Source: Cyclobacteriaceae bacterium (lineage in GTDB: Bacteria > Bacteroidota > Bacteroidia > Cytophagales > Cyclobacteriaceae). From it: a stretch of 5,656 nucleotides of DNA. Made by a program: the position numbers and the translations under genes. The stretch covers positions 1 to 5,656 of the forward strand of contig JAIENH010000686.1 of assembly GCA_019751475.1 (NCBI GenBank), read 5' to 3'. The first letter of the stretch is position 1. Each line of letters begins with the position of its first letter. The notes below the pieces were generated by a model. The model was not told the DNA's origin, ran no database searches, and worked only from the letters and a program-made list of their open reading frames with translations. This document shows, in pieces, positions 1-5,285 of this stretch.

Positions 1-311
1 CCATTAAAAAAACAAATATCATCGGGTGTAATTTGCGCACCTTGTCGGGAATTATTTTGCGCGGCCAAAAACTGTCGTGTTTCTAAAATCCCTTTCGAAG
101 GGCAATAGCTACAGGTATCATTTTGCAGCGACAGGTCGGCAATGATTTCTTTAATCCAAGCAGGAATGATATGGTGCTTTTGAATGGGGTCGCCAATGTT
201 TTCCCATTGAATCTCCTGACCCAAGTTTTTAATAAGCTCCGCTTTCTTTACAATCTCACGGATTTCATAGCTCAGTTCGTTAGCTCCTTCGCTCAGTAGT
301 TGTTGGCGCAT
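1..311 (-). CDS. PLP-dependent class I/II aminotransferase, N-terminal part (cut by the window edge)
   Basis: The minus strand is open from an ATG at 309-311 to the window edge, giving 103 residues of a longer protein. The start is well fixed, because an in-frame TAA lies two codons upstream. The product begins MRQQLLSEGANELSYEIREI, continues with an 'ENIGDP' segment near residues 39-44, and has a 'CPSKG' stretch near 71-75. This resembles the N-terminus of fold-type I aminotransferases (Aminotran_1_2) of Bacteroidota, in which the IGDP region lies near the substrate pocket. In full-length members the PLP-binding lysine lies far downstream, so it is outside this window. The family transfers amino groups between amino acids and 2-oxo acids in the cytosol. 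Substrate cannot be assigned from this fragment. The gene is divergent from the Dabb operon and shares its 151-bp upstream region. The family call is from remembered sequence patterns. Confidence 0.8.
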   Translation of the reverse strand, partial: MRQQLLSEGANELSYEIREIVKKAELIKNLGQEIQWENIGDPIQKHHIIPAWIKEIIADLSLQNDTCSYCPSKGILETRQFLAAQNNSRQGAQITPDDICFFN

Positions 312-347
312 TCTTTAGTGCTTTGAAAATCCGAAAGTAGAATTTAG

Positions 348-395
348 TTGAGGAGATTAAAAAATAACCAAACCTCAAGTGCATCAGTATGAGGT
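348..395. promoter_or_regulatory. Repeated TGAGG half-sites in the divergent intergenic region (possible operator)
   Basis: Three copies of one short word occur between the divergent aminotransferase and Dabb genes: TTGAGG at 348-353, its inverse CCTCAA at 373-378, and TGAGGT at 390-395. The last two form ACCTCA-N12-TGAGGT, and the first two form TTGAGG-N19-CCTCAA. An 8-bp palindrome CATTAATG follows at 398-405. The group lies just upstream of a predicted promoter for the Dabb operon. An operator role is inference from position and symmetry only; words this short could recur by chance. Confidence 0.2.
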
Positions 396-417
396 GTCAT
401 TAATGCAAATAAAACTT

Positions 418-425
418 TACATTTG
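418..425 (+). promoter_or_regulatory. Candidate -7 element TACATTTG for the Dabb operon
   Basis: TACATTTG matches the Bacteroidota housekeeping -7 consensus TAnnTTTG at every fixed position. It lies 37 bp before the ATG at 463, which would give a leader of about 30 nt. A clear TTG -33 element is not visible at the usual distance, which lowers confidence. It would drive the Dabb, transporter and glycosyltransferase genes together. Confidence 0.4.
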
Positions 426-462
426 ATCTTTATAACATACGTCACCGATTAAAATCACCTCT

Positions 463-861
463 ATGAAATCGACTCGCAGGAAATTTCTCACCGCCACCGC
501 GGCCGTTATGTCTTCAACAGCCATCGGCAGTTTCGCAGCCCCGGCTGAAAAGCGCATGCTGGTGCATCATGTGTTTTTCTGGCTGAAAAATCCCGGCTCC
601 AAAGCTGATTTAGCCAAGCTGCTTGAGGGAATTAACTCACTGAAGAAAATTGATACCCTGCGCCAGGTGAGAATTGGTGTGCCGGCCGCTACCACCAAGC
701 GAGATGTAATTGATGATTCCTACAGCGTTTCCCTTCTTACCGTTTTTGATAACGTAAAAGGTCATGACATTTACCAGGATCATCCCATTCACACAAAATT
801 TGTTGAAACGTATTCAAACCTCTGGAACAAAGTCGTTGTCTACGACTCAATGGATCTGTAG
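463..861 (+). CDS. Tat-exported Dabb-domain (stress-responsive A/B barrel) protein
   Basis: This is a 132-residue protein. Residues 1-26 look like a twin-arginine signal peptide: a TRRKFL motif at 4-9, an Ala/Ser-rich hydrophobic stretch, and a likely cleavage site near 'SFAAPA' (23-28). The mature part, about 100 residues, has the features of the Dabb fold (PF07876), a dimeric ferredoxin-like barrel. These are an opening strand with paired histidines (LVHHVFFWLK, 33-42) and the late 'YQDHPIH' motif (104-110) before the final helix and strand. Cytosolic Dabb proteins have varied or unknown roles; no reaction can be assigned here. The Tat signal suggests that the protein acts outside the cytoplasm and may be exported folded. 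It is the first gene of a tight operon: the next reading frame starts 3 nt after its TAG, in the same frame. The ATG is the only start that keeps the RR motif. No Shine-Dalgarno sequence precedes it. Confidence 0.85.
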   Translation: MKSTRRKFLTATAAVMSSTAIGSFAAPAEKRMLVHHVFFWLKNPGSKADLAKLLEGINSLKKIDTLRQVRIGVPAATTKRDVIDDSYSVSLLTVFDNVKGHDIYQDHPIHTKFVETYSNLWNKVVVYDSMDL

Positions 862-864
862 GAA

Positions 865-1809
865 TTGATTGCAAGTACTCATCCTGAAACTTCGATCGCC
901 ATCAAGCGCAACGTACTCATTGCCTATTTTTGTTTAGCAGGCATCTGCATCATCTGGGGCACTACCTTTTTGGTAATGCGGATGGGTGTACGCAATGGCT
1001 TCCCGCCATTTCTGTTTGCTGCTATTCGCCAGACCACTGCGGGTATACTCCTCACGGCTTATTTGGTGTTGATAAAAAAAGAGTCGTTGCCCACTATGCC
1101 TCACTTGACTAAAAATGCTTTGGGTGGTCTTCTCATGATCACGTTTGGCAATGGCCTAGTCTCCTGGGCAGTGGTTTACATTCCCAGCAGCATGGCAGCA
1201 ATTATCTGCTCGGCCATGCCCATCTGTATCGTTCTGCTAAATCTTACCATCAATCGCATCGAGTACCCAAACGCTATGATCATCATCGGTGTGGTGGCTG
1301 GTATGAGCGGCATCCTGTTTGTCTTTCGCGAGCACCTGGCTGACTTTTCAGATCCTCGTTATGCTACCGGCATTGCCCTGGTTTTCTTTGCCACCGTATC
1401 ATGGGCTTGCGCAAGTTTCTTGATGAAAAAAAATAATGAGCACGCCAGTCCGTTTCTTAATGCGGGGATACAAATGTTTTTTGGTGGTCTGTTTTGCCTG
1501 CCTTTCAGTTGGGCATTTGATGACTATGCTGCCGTTTCTTGGTCGCCTACCATCGTTTATGCATTGATTTACCTTTCATTAATTGGGTCTATTGCCGCTT
1601 ATACGATGTACTCGTATGCCTTAACGCAACTCCCTCTCACCATTGCTTCCTTATACTCGTATATCAATCCATTGGTAGCAGTCGTCTTAGGGTGGTGGAT
1701 ATTATCGGAGAAATTTAATCTGCAAATTGCACTTGCTATTTTAATTACTATTTCCGGCATTTATCTTGTCAATCGTGGGTATCAGCAACTGACGCGCATC
1801 AAGCCATGA
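865..1809 (+). CDS. EamA/DMT-family inner-membrane transporter
   Basis: This 314-residue protein has about ten hydrophobic segments, roughly at 18-37, 46-65, 80-102, 108-127, 133-153, 167-187, 197-217, 227-250, 257-279 and 285-303. That is the usual pattern of two tandem five-helix EamA repeats. Family landmarks include 'IIWGTTFLVMRMG' in helix 1 and 'SLYSYINPLVAVVLGWWILSE' split across helices 9-10. DMT transporters of this kind export or import small metabolites such as amino acids or nucleobases; the substrate is unknown here. The start is TTG at 865. The next in-frame ATG is codon 38, after helix 1, and an in-frame TAG lies two codons upstream, so TTG is the only reasonable start. A GGA overlapping the Dabb stop is close enough to help reinitiation, so translation is probably coupled. 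The 3' end overlaps the next gene as ATGA. Confidence 0.88.
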   Translation: MIASTHPETSIAIKRNVLIAYFCLAGICIIWGTTFLVMRMGVRNGFPPFLFAAIRQTTAGILLTAYLVLIKKESLPTMPHLTKNALGGLLMITFGNGLVSWAVVYIPSSMAAIICSAMPICIVLLNLTINRIEYPNAMIIIGVVAGMSGILFVFREHLADFSDPRYATGIALVFFATVSWACASFLMKKNNEHASPFLNAGIQMFFGGLFCLPFSWAFDDYAAVSWSPTIVYALIYLSLIGSIAAYTMYSYALTQLPLTIASLYSYINPLVAVVLGWWILSEKFNLQIALAILITISGIYLVNRGYQQLTRIKP

Positions 1810-2699
1810 CTCCTGAGATTTCTTTTCACCCGATTAGGTCATCAGAAAAGCCCGTCTTTTCTGTTGTCATTCCTTCGTGGAATAATCTGCAGCATCTTGC
1901 CTGCTGCGTTGAAAGTATTCGAAAGAATTCGACCTATGCGCATCAAATCATCGTGCACGTCAATGAAGGCAATGACGGTACGCGTGAATGGGTGCAAGCA
2001 CAAGGTCTGGATCACACCTTTTCCGCTTCCAATGCGGGTGTATGTTATGGTTTCAATGCGCCCTCTCACCTGGCGAGGGCAACTTACCTTGTTTTATCAG
2101 ATGATGATTTTTATTTTGCTCCTCGATGGGATTATTACTTATTGGAGGCAATTGAAAAAGCGGGTACAAATTATTGGTGCATCTCCGGCACCATGATCGA
2201 GCATACGCTTTCGCGGAATACCTGTGCGATGGCTCCCTTCGACTTTGGCAAGACGGTGGACAAATTTGATGAGCAAAAGTTTCTGAAGGAGTTCGATAAA
2301 ATTCCGTTTGCAGACTGGAGTGGCAGTAATTGGTATCCGTTAGTGTTACCGCGTGGCCTTTGGACGGCCATTGGCGGCCTCAGTGTGGAGTTTTCTCCAG
2401 GCATGGGCAGCGACCCGGATATGATGATGAAGCTGTGGCATGCAGGTGTGCGCTATTTCAAAGGTGTGAGCGCTTCGCGTGTTTATCATTTCGGTTCAAA
2501 GACCACCAAGCGCATTGTGCATAATAATGCCAACCGGCAATTCCTGGAAAAGTGGAATGTTTCCATCTCAACGCTTTACAAGTTCTACTTAAAAATGGGC
2601 AAGCCCTTCGAAGGCCCAGCCGCTGGCCCTTCTGTTAGTTCTGAATTCAAAATGCGCTTGTTGCGCGACCGCATTAAAAAATCAATCGGCCTCTCCTAG
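1806..2699 (+). CDS. Family 2 (GT-A fold) glycosyltransferase
   Basis: This 297-residue protein opens with the GT2 signature FSVVIPSWNNLQHL (18-31), the nucleotide-sugar binding strand and loop. It continues with 'NAGVCYGFN' (76-84) and the metal-binding acidic motif LSDDDFYF (97-104), equivalent to DxD. A later 'GSDPDMMMKLW' (201-211) probably supplies acceptor-side acidic residues, including the likely catalytic base. No membrane segment is visible, so it is probably a soluble or peripheral cytosolic enzyme moving a sugar from an activated donor to a glycan or lipid-linked acceptor. Donor and acceptor are not predictable. Its ATG overlaps the stop of the transporter gene (ATGA), so the two are translationally coupled. 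The basic C-terminus (KMRLLRDRIKKS) could bind a membrane surface. A DegT-type aminotransferase lies convergently 0.6 kb away, which fits a polysaccharide context, but this is an inference. Confidence 0.88.
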   Translation: MTPEISFHPIRSSEKPVFSVVIPSWNNLQHLACCVESIRKNSTYAHQIIVHVNEGNDGTREWVQAQGLDHTFSASNAGVCYGFNAPSHLARATYLVLSDDDFYFAPRWDYYLLEAIEKAGTNYWCISGTMIEHTLSRNTCAMAPFDFGKTVDKFDEQKFLKEFDKIPFADWSGSNWYPLVLPRGLWTAIGGLSVEFSPGMGSDPDMMMKLWHAGVRYFKGVSASRVYHFGSKTTKRIVHNNANRQFLEKWNVSISTLYKFYLKMGKPFEGPAAGPSVSSEFKMRLLRDRIKKSIGLS

Positions 2700-2741
2700 A
2701 GGGTCTTTGTTGTCGCGATTTAATCTCGTAATTTCGGTAGT

Positions 2742-3338
2742 ATGAAAGTGGAGGAGCCTGATCTGGCCGGCACGTACACGTATGCCGACTATCTCACGTG
2801 GCAGTGGGATGAGCGCCTGGAGTTGATTCGCAGTAAAATTTACAAAATGTCGCCTGGTCCCAATACCCGGCACCAACAAATTACAGGCGAACTCCATCGA
2901 CAAATGTCAAATCTGCTGCGTAAGAAGAAGTGCCAGGTATTTATTGCTCCGTACGATGTACGGCTACCAGTACCGGGCAAAAAGAAAAGCAACAACGACA
3001 TTACTACTGTTGTGCAACCGGATGTTTGTGTAGTCTGCGATCCATCCAAAATTGACGAGGCAGGTTGTCTGGGTGCACCCGATTTGATTATCGAAGTCTT
3101 GTCTCCTTTCACATCTTCCAAAGATCTGAGACTAAAGTTTGATGTGTACGAAGAATCTGGTGTAAAAGAATATTGGGTGGTGTATCCAGTAGAAGAGATC
3201 GTTACCGTATATGTCTTGGACCAACAAGGAAAATTCGTAAGCACCTCAGGGCCCTTCATACGCTCCGACAGGTTAGCATCTCAATCCGTACCCGGATTGG
3301 TTGTAGAACTGGAAGACGTCTTTCCTGATAAAAACTGA
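2742..3338 (+). CDS. Uma2-family protein (DUF820, PD-(D/E)XK nuclease fold)
   Basis: This 198-residue protein is of typical Uma2 length. The order of motifs matches the family: 'YADYLTW' (14-20), 'RLELIRSKIYKMSPGPNTRH' with Glu27 and His44, 'QPDVCVV' with Asp94, 'PDLIIEVLSP' with Asp114 and Glu118, then 'LRLKFDVYEESGVKEYWVV' with Lys132. Together Asp94, Glu118 and Lys132 fit the PD-(D/E)XK active-site pattern, so the nuclease core looks intact. Despite the name 'Uma2 family endonuclease', the biological role of this family is largely unknown, and a DNA target cannot be given. It lies 42 bp after the glycosyltransferase on the same strand, so it may be co-transcribed. An imperfect -7-like TAATTTCG at 2729-2736, with TTG at 2710-2712, is also present and would give almost no leader. 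Its TGA directly abuts the stop codon of the convergent aminotransferase. Confidence 0.85.
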   Translation: MKVEEPDLAGTYTYADYLTWQWDERLELIRSKIYKMSPGPNTRHQQITGELHRQMSNLLRKKKCQVFIAPYDVRLPVPGKKKSNNDITTVVQPDVCVVCDPSKIDEAGCLGAPDLIIEVLSPFTSSKDLRLKFDVYEESGVKEYWVVYPVEEIVTVYVLDQQGKFVSTSGPFIRSDRLASQSVPGLVVELEDVFPDKN

Positions 3339-4496
3339 TTACCAGCCGTTCTTGATTACCTGGCAGATGTACTCCACATCTTTTTCTGTCATGTGCATGT
3401 GAAGTGGTAGTACAATGTAGTTTTCTTCAATAGCATCCATGTGCACGAGGTCGTCTTGACGGCCACCCAACACGGAGTAACGATCATTGCGATAGTGTAC
3501 CTGTCCCGACTCAATTTTCATCGAGCGGAGTTTGTTCATAAAATCCATGCGCCTCTCCACCAGGGCCGTGCACAACCATGCCGCATGTGTGCGATCAGTC
3601 GCGTCCGCACCTATTAACTTGATACCATCGGCCCCTTGCAGACCTTTTTTGTACGCTTTAAATAACCCTTGACGATGAGCCAGTGTGCGGTCAAATTCAT
3701 GAAGCCCTGCAAGGCCCATAGCCGCACCGATGTCTGTCATCTGGTACTTATATCCCACTTCGGTAATGTCATTTTCCCAGTTGCCTTTTTGTTTATTTGA
3801 TCGATCGATTCCAAACCAACGGATGCGCTCGGCTTTGGTAGCCAGTGAAGGGTCTTTGAGTACCAACATGCCTCCGTCACCGGTGGTGATGTGTTTGATC
3901 GCCTGGAAAGAAAACATGGTGAAGTCGGCCATCGAGCCTACTTTCTTTCCTTTATAGGTAGCACCCAATGCATGTGCAGCATCTTCAATCACAGGAATGC
4001 CATGTTCTTGACCAATGGCCATGAGTTCATCCATGTCGCAGGGAAGACCACCATAGGGCACGCACACGATCGCCTTGGTCTTCTCATTCACCAACTCGCG
4101 CACGTGGGCTACATTAATATTCAGTGTCTCCGGATCTACATCCGCAAACCGGAAATTGACGCCCATGTATAAAAATGGAATGGTAGTAGCCGTACACGTG
4201 AATACAGGCGTAATGACTTCATCGCCTTCCTTTAAGCCAGCCAGTATGTAAGCCAAATGAAGTGCATCGGTACCCGAACCAACTGCCAGAGCCCTACCTC
4301 CCCCAGCAAACTTCTCTTGAAATTCCTTCTCAAATTGAGCCACGCGCGGACCCTGCCCAATCCACCGGCTTTTCAGCACTTCCGTCACCGCTTCAATGGC
4401 CGTAGCCGGCACATGCGGGTAAAACAGCATAATTCCCTCTCCTTCCTGCATTACAGGAAGCTCATTCATGGGTTTTTCCTTCTGCGCGATCTTCAT
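3339..4496 (-). CDS. DegT/DnrJ/EryC1/StrS-family PLP aminotransferase (probable nucleotide-sugar aminotransferase)
   Basis: From the ATG at 4494-4496 the product is 385 residues. Fold-type I aminotransferase features are complete: 'VGSGTDALHLA' (72-82) for phosphate binding, 'EDAAHALGA' (171-179) with Asp172 for the pyridine nitrogen, and 'FSFQAIKHITTGDGG' (195-209) with Lys201 as the Schiff-base lysine. The C-terminal 'LPLHMHMTEKDV' is also typical. Family members transaminate keto-sugars on UDP, GDP or dTDP carriers to make amino sugars for surface glycans or metabolites; the substrate here is unresolved. The frame stays open to an ATG at 4563-4565, but that start would translate through a terminator hairpin, so I reject it. 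Another ATG at 4467-4469 (376 residues) is equally family-like. There is no Shine-Dalgarno sequence before either. The 3' end meets the Uma2 gene with no gap. The nearby GT2 gene supports a glycan role by inference only. Confidence 0.87.
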   Translation of the reverse strand: MKIAQKEKPMNELPVMQEGEGIMLFYPHVPATAIEAVTEVLKSRWIGQGPRVAQFEKEFQEKFAGGGRALAVGSGTDALHLAYILAGLKEGDEVITPVFTCTATTIPFLYMGVNFRFADVDPETLNINVAHVRELVNEKTKAIVCVPYGGLPCDMDELMAIGQEHGIPVIEDAAHALGATYKGKKVGSMADFTMFSFQAIKHITTGDGGMLVLKDPSLATKAERIRWFGIDRSNKQKGNWENDITEVGYKYQMTDIGAAMGLAGLHEFDRTLAHRQGLFKAYKKGLQGADGIKLIGADATDRTHAAWLCTALVERRMDFMNKLRSMKIESGQVHYRNDRYSVLGGRQDDLVHMDAIEENYIVLPLHMHMTEKDVEYICQVIKNGW

Positions 4497-4512
4497 TTTT
4501 GAAATTAATCCG

Positions 4513-4520
4513 CAAAAATA
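4513..4520 (-). promoter_or_regulatory. Candidate -7 element TATTTTTG before the DegT-type gene
   Basis: On the minus strand, TATTTTTG fits TAnnTTTG. It lies 16 bp upstream of the preferred ATG, implying a leader of about 10 nt. It overlaps the T-tract of the preceding terminator, so a T-rich chance match is quite possible, and no TTG -33 element is seen. If it is not real, the aminotransferase gene would need terminator read-through for expression, because there is almost no other space for a promoter. Confidence 0.25.
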
Positions 4521-4554
4521 AAAAAAGAAACCCCTCGTGCAGACATGAGGGGTT
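4514..4554 (-). terminator. Rho-independent terminator after the peroxiredoxin gene
   Basis: On the minus strand an 11-bp stem (4544-4554 paired with 4529-4539, one G-U type wobble) closes a 4-nt loop at 4540-4543. The stem holds a solid GGGG/CCCC core. It is followed by a long T-rich tract at 4530-4514, broken by single C and A bases. It begins 27 bp after the TGA of the peroxiredoxin gene, so it should end that transcript. The plus-strand side has only a weak T run, so it is mainly one-directional. Confidence 0.85.
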
Positions 4555-4580
4555 ATTTCGTTCAAGCTAAAATAATCGGA

Positions 4581-5216
4581 TCAAATATTTGGCTGCGGTG
4601 TGGTGCGCAAGTAGGGTTTAATGCGTGTATGCCCTTTCGGGAATTTGGCAGCGATATCTTCGTCTTTAACAGCGGTGGTGATGATCACGTCTTCCCCGTG
4701 CTTCCAATTAGCTGGCGTGGCTACACTGTATTTGGCCGTGAGCTGCAAACTATCAATCACGCGAAGGATTTCATCAAAATTTCGACCCGTAGCGGCCGGG
4801 TAGGTAATGGTTAACTTAACTTTTTTGTCAGGCCCGATAACAAATACAGATCGTACAGTAAACTTATCACTGACCTCCGGGTGCACCATATCATAAAGAT
4901 TGGCCACCTTAAACTCAGGGTCAGCTATTAGCGGAAAATTGACGGAAGTCTTTTGGGTTTCATTGATATCGCCAATCCATTTGTCATGTTGCTCTTTTGG
5001 ATCGACACTTAATGCTACCACTTTCACATTTCGCTTATCGAACTCTGAGCGCAGTTTGGCCACCGCACCCAGCTCGGTAGTGCAGACCGGTGTAAAGTCA
5101 GCCGGGTGTGAAAAGAGAACACCCTAACCATCGCCCAGCCACTTGTGAAATTGAATAGTGCCTTCGGTGGTTTCCGCCTGAAAGTCAGGAGCCACATCGC
5201 CCAATCGTATTGCCAT
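4581..5216 (-). pseudogene. 1-Cys peroxiredoxin (Prx6 type) interrupted by one in-frame TAG
   Basis: Read from the ATG at 5214-5216 to the TGA at 4581-4583, the frame has 211 sense-or-TAG codons, the normal length for 1-Cys peroxiredoxins. It starts MAIRLGDVAPDF. Codon 31 (5124-5126) is TAG within 'LGDG-stop-GVLFSHPADFTP', where family members have Trp (TGG); one base explains the change. After it come the catalytic motif 'FTPVCTTE' with Cys45, the conserved Arg122 in 'VRSVF', and the Prx6-type C-terminal domain ending 'IKPYLRTTPQPNI'. Cys45 is the only cysteine, as expected for a 1-Cys enzyme reducing peroxides in the cytosol. A restart at GTG 5061-5063 would give 160 residues without Cys45, so it would be inactive. 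No frameshift or other damage is seen, which suggests a recent mutation or a base-call or assembly error. A promoter and an inverted repeat lie upstream and a strong terminator downstream. An Rrf2 regulator gene precedes it. Confidence 0.85.
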
Positions 5217-5241
5217 GTTGATTATGATTTGGTTTGGGCAG

Positions 5242-5249
5242 CAAATATA
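5242..5249 (-). promoter_or_regulatory. Candidate -7 element TATATTTG of the peroxiredoxin promoter
   Basis: On the minus strand, TATATTTG matches TAnnTTTG fully and lies 25 bp upstream of the peroxiredoxin ATG, which implies a leader of about 20 nt. The -33 region lacks TTG but is occupied by the inverted repeat at 5260-5282. That arrangement fits a regulated promoter that may need, or be blocked by, a bound regulator. Confidence 0.45.
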
Positions 5250-5259
5250 TAATAAGTCT

Positions 5260-5282
5260 ATGGATTTAATAGATTAATCCAT
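5260..5282. promoter_or_regulatory. Inverted repeat ATGGATT-N9-AATCCAT between the Rrf2 and peroxiredoxin genes
   Basis: The two 7-bp arms (5260-5266 and 5276-5282) are perfect inverse copies separated by 9 AT-rich bases. An overlapping second symmetry, TCTAT-N7-ATAGA, spans 5257-5273. The repeat lies 10 bp upstream of the predicted -7 element of the peroxiredoxin gene, over its -33 region, and 3 bp after the Rrf2 stop codon. Rrf2-family dimers bind AT-rich inverted repeats of about this length, so an operator for the neighbouring regulator is plausible. It lacks a T-tract and a GC-rich stem, so it is not a good terminator. Confidence 0.35.
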
Positions 5283-5285
5283 CGC

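Noticed and set aside
332..339. Minus-strand TACTTTCG as a -7 element for the left-edge aminotransferase
   Set aside because: It has one mismatch to TAnnTTTG, and the nearest upstream TTG is spaced too far away, about 29 bp.
1842..2404. Minus-strand and alternative-frame open frames inside the glycosyltransferase gene
   Set aside because: They are shadows of the GT2 reading frame, which carries all the expected motifs.
2690..2708. Small hairpin at the glycosyltransferase stop (CCTCT-CCT-AGAGG) followed by a weak T run
   Set aside because: The stem is only 5 bp with a 3-nt loop, it overlaps the stop codon and the T run is short; not convincing as a terminator.
3730..4502. Plus-strand open frames within the DegT-type gene
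   Set aside because: They lie antisense to a clear, motif-complete aminotransferase and show no recognisable protein features.
4497..4565. N-terminal extension of the DegT-type aminotransferase from the ATG at 4563-4565
   Set aside because: The added 23 residues are encoded by a terminator hairpin and its T-tract, and they do not resemble the family N-terminus.
4581..5063. A self-standing 160-residue gene starting at GTG 5061-5063
   Set aside because: It is the 3' part of the peroxiredoxin frame and lacks the catalytic Cys45; homologous sequence continues upstream to the ATG at 5214-5216.
859..5126. Possible reassignment of TAG as a sense codon, because two TAGs (859-861 and 5124-5126) sit in continuing frames
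   Set aside because: The Dabb domain is complete at its TAG and the following transporter is a normal separate family. The glycosyltransferase also ends at TAG with a normal length. One nonsense change or sequence error in the peroxiredoxin explains the data more simply.
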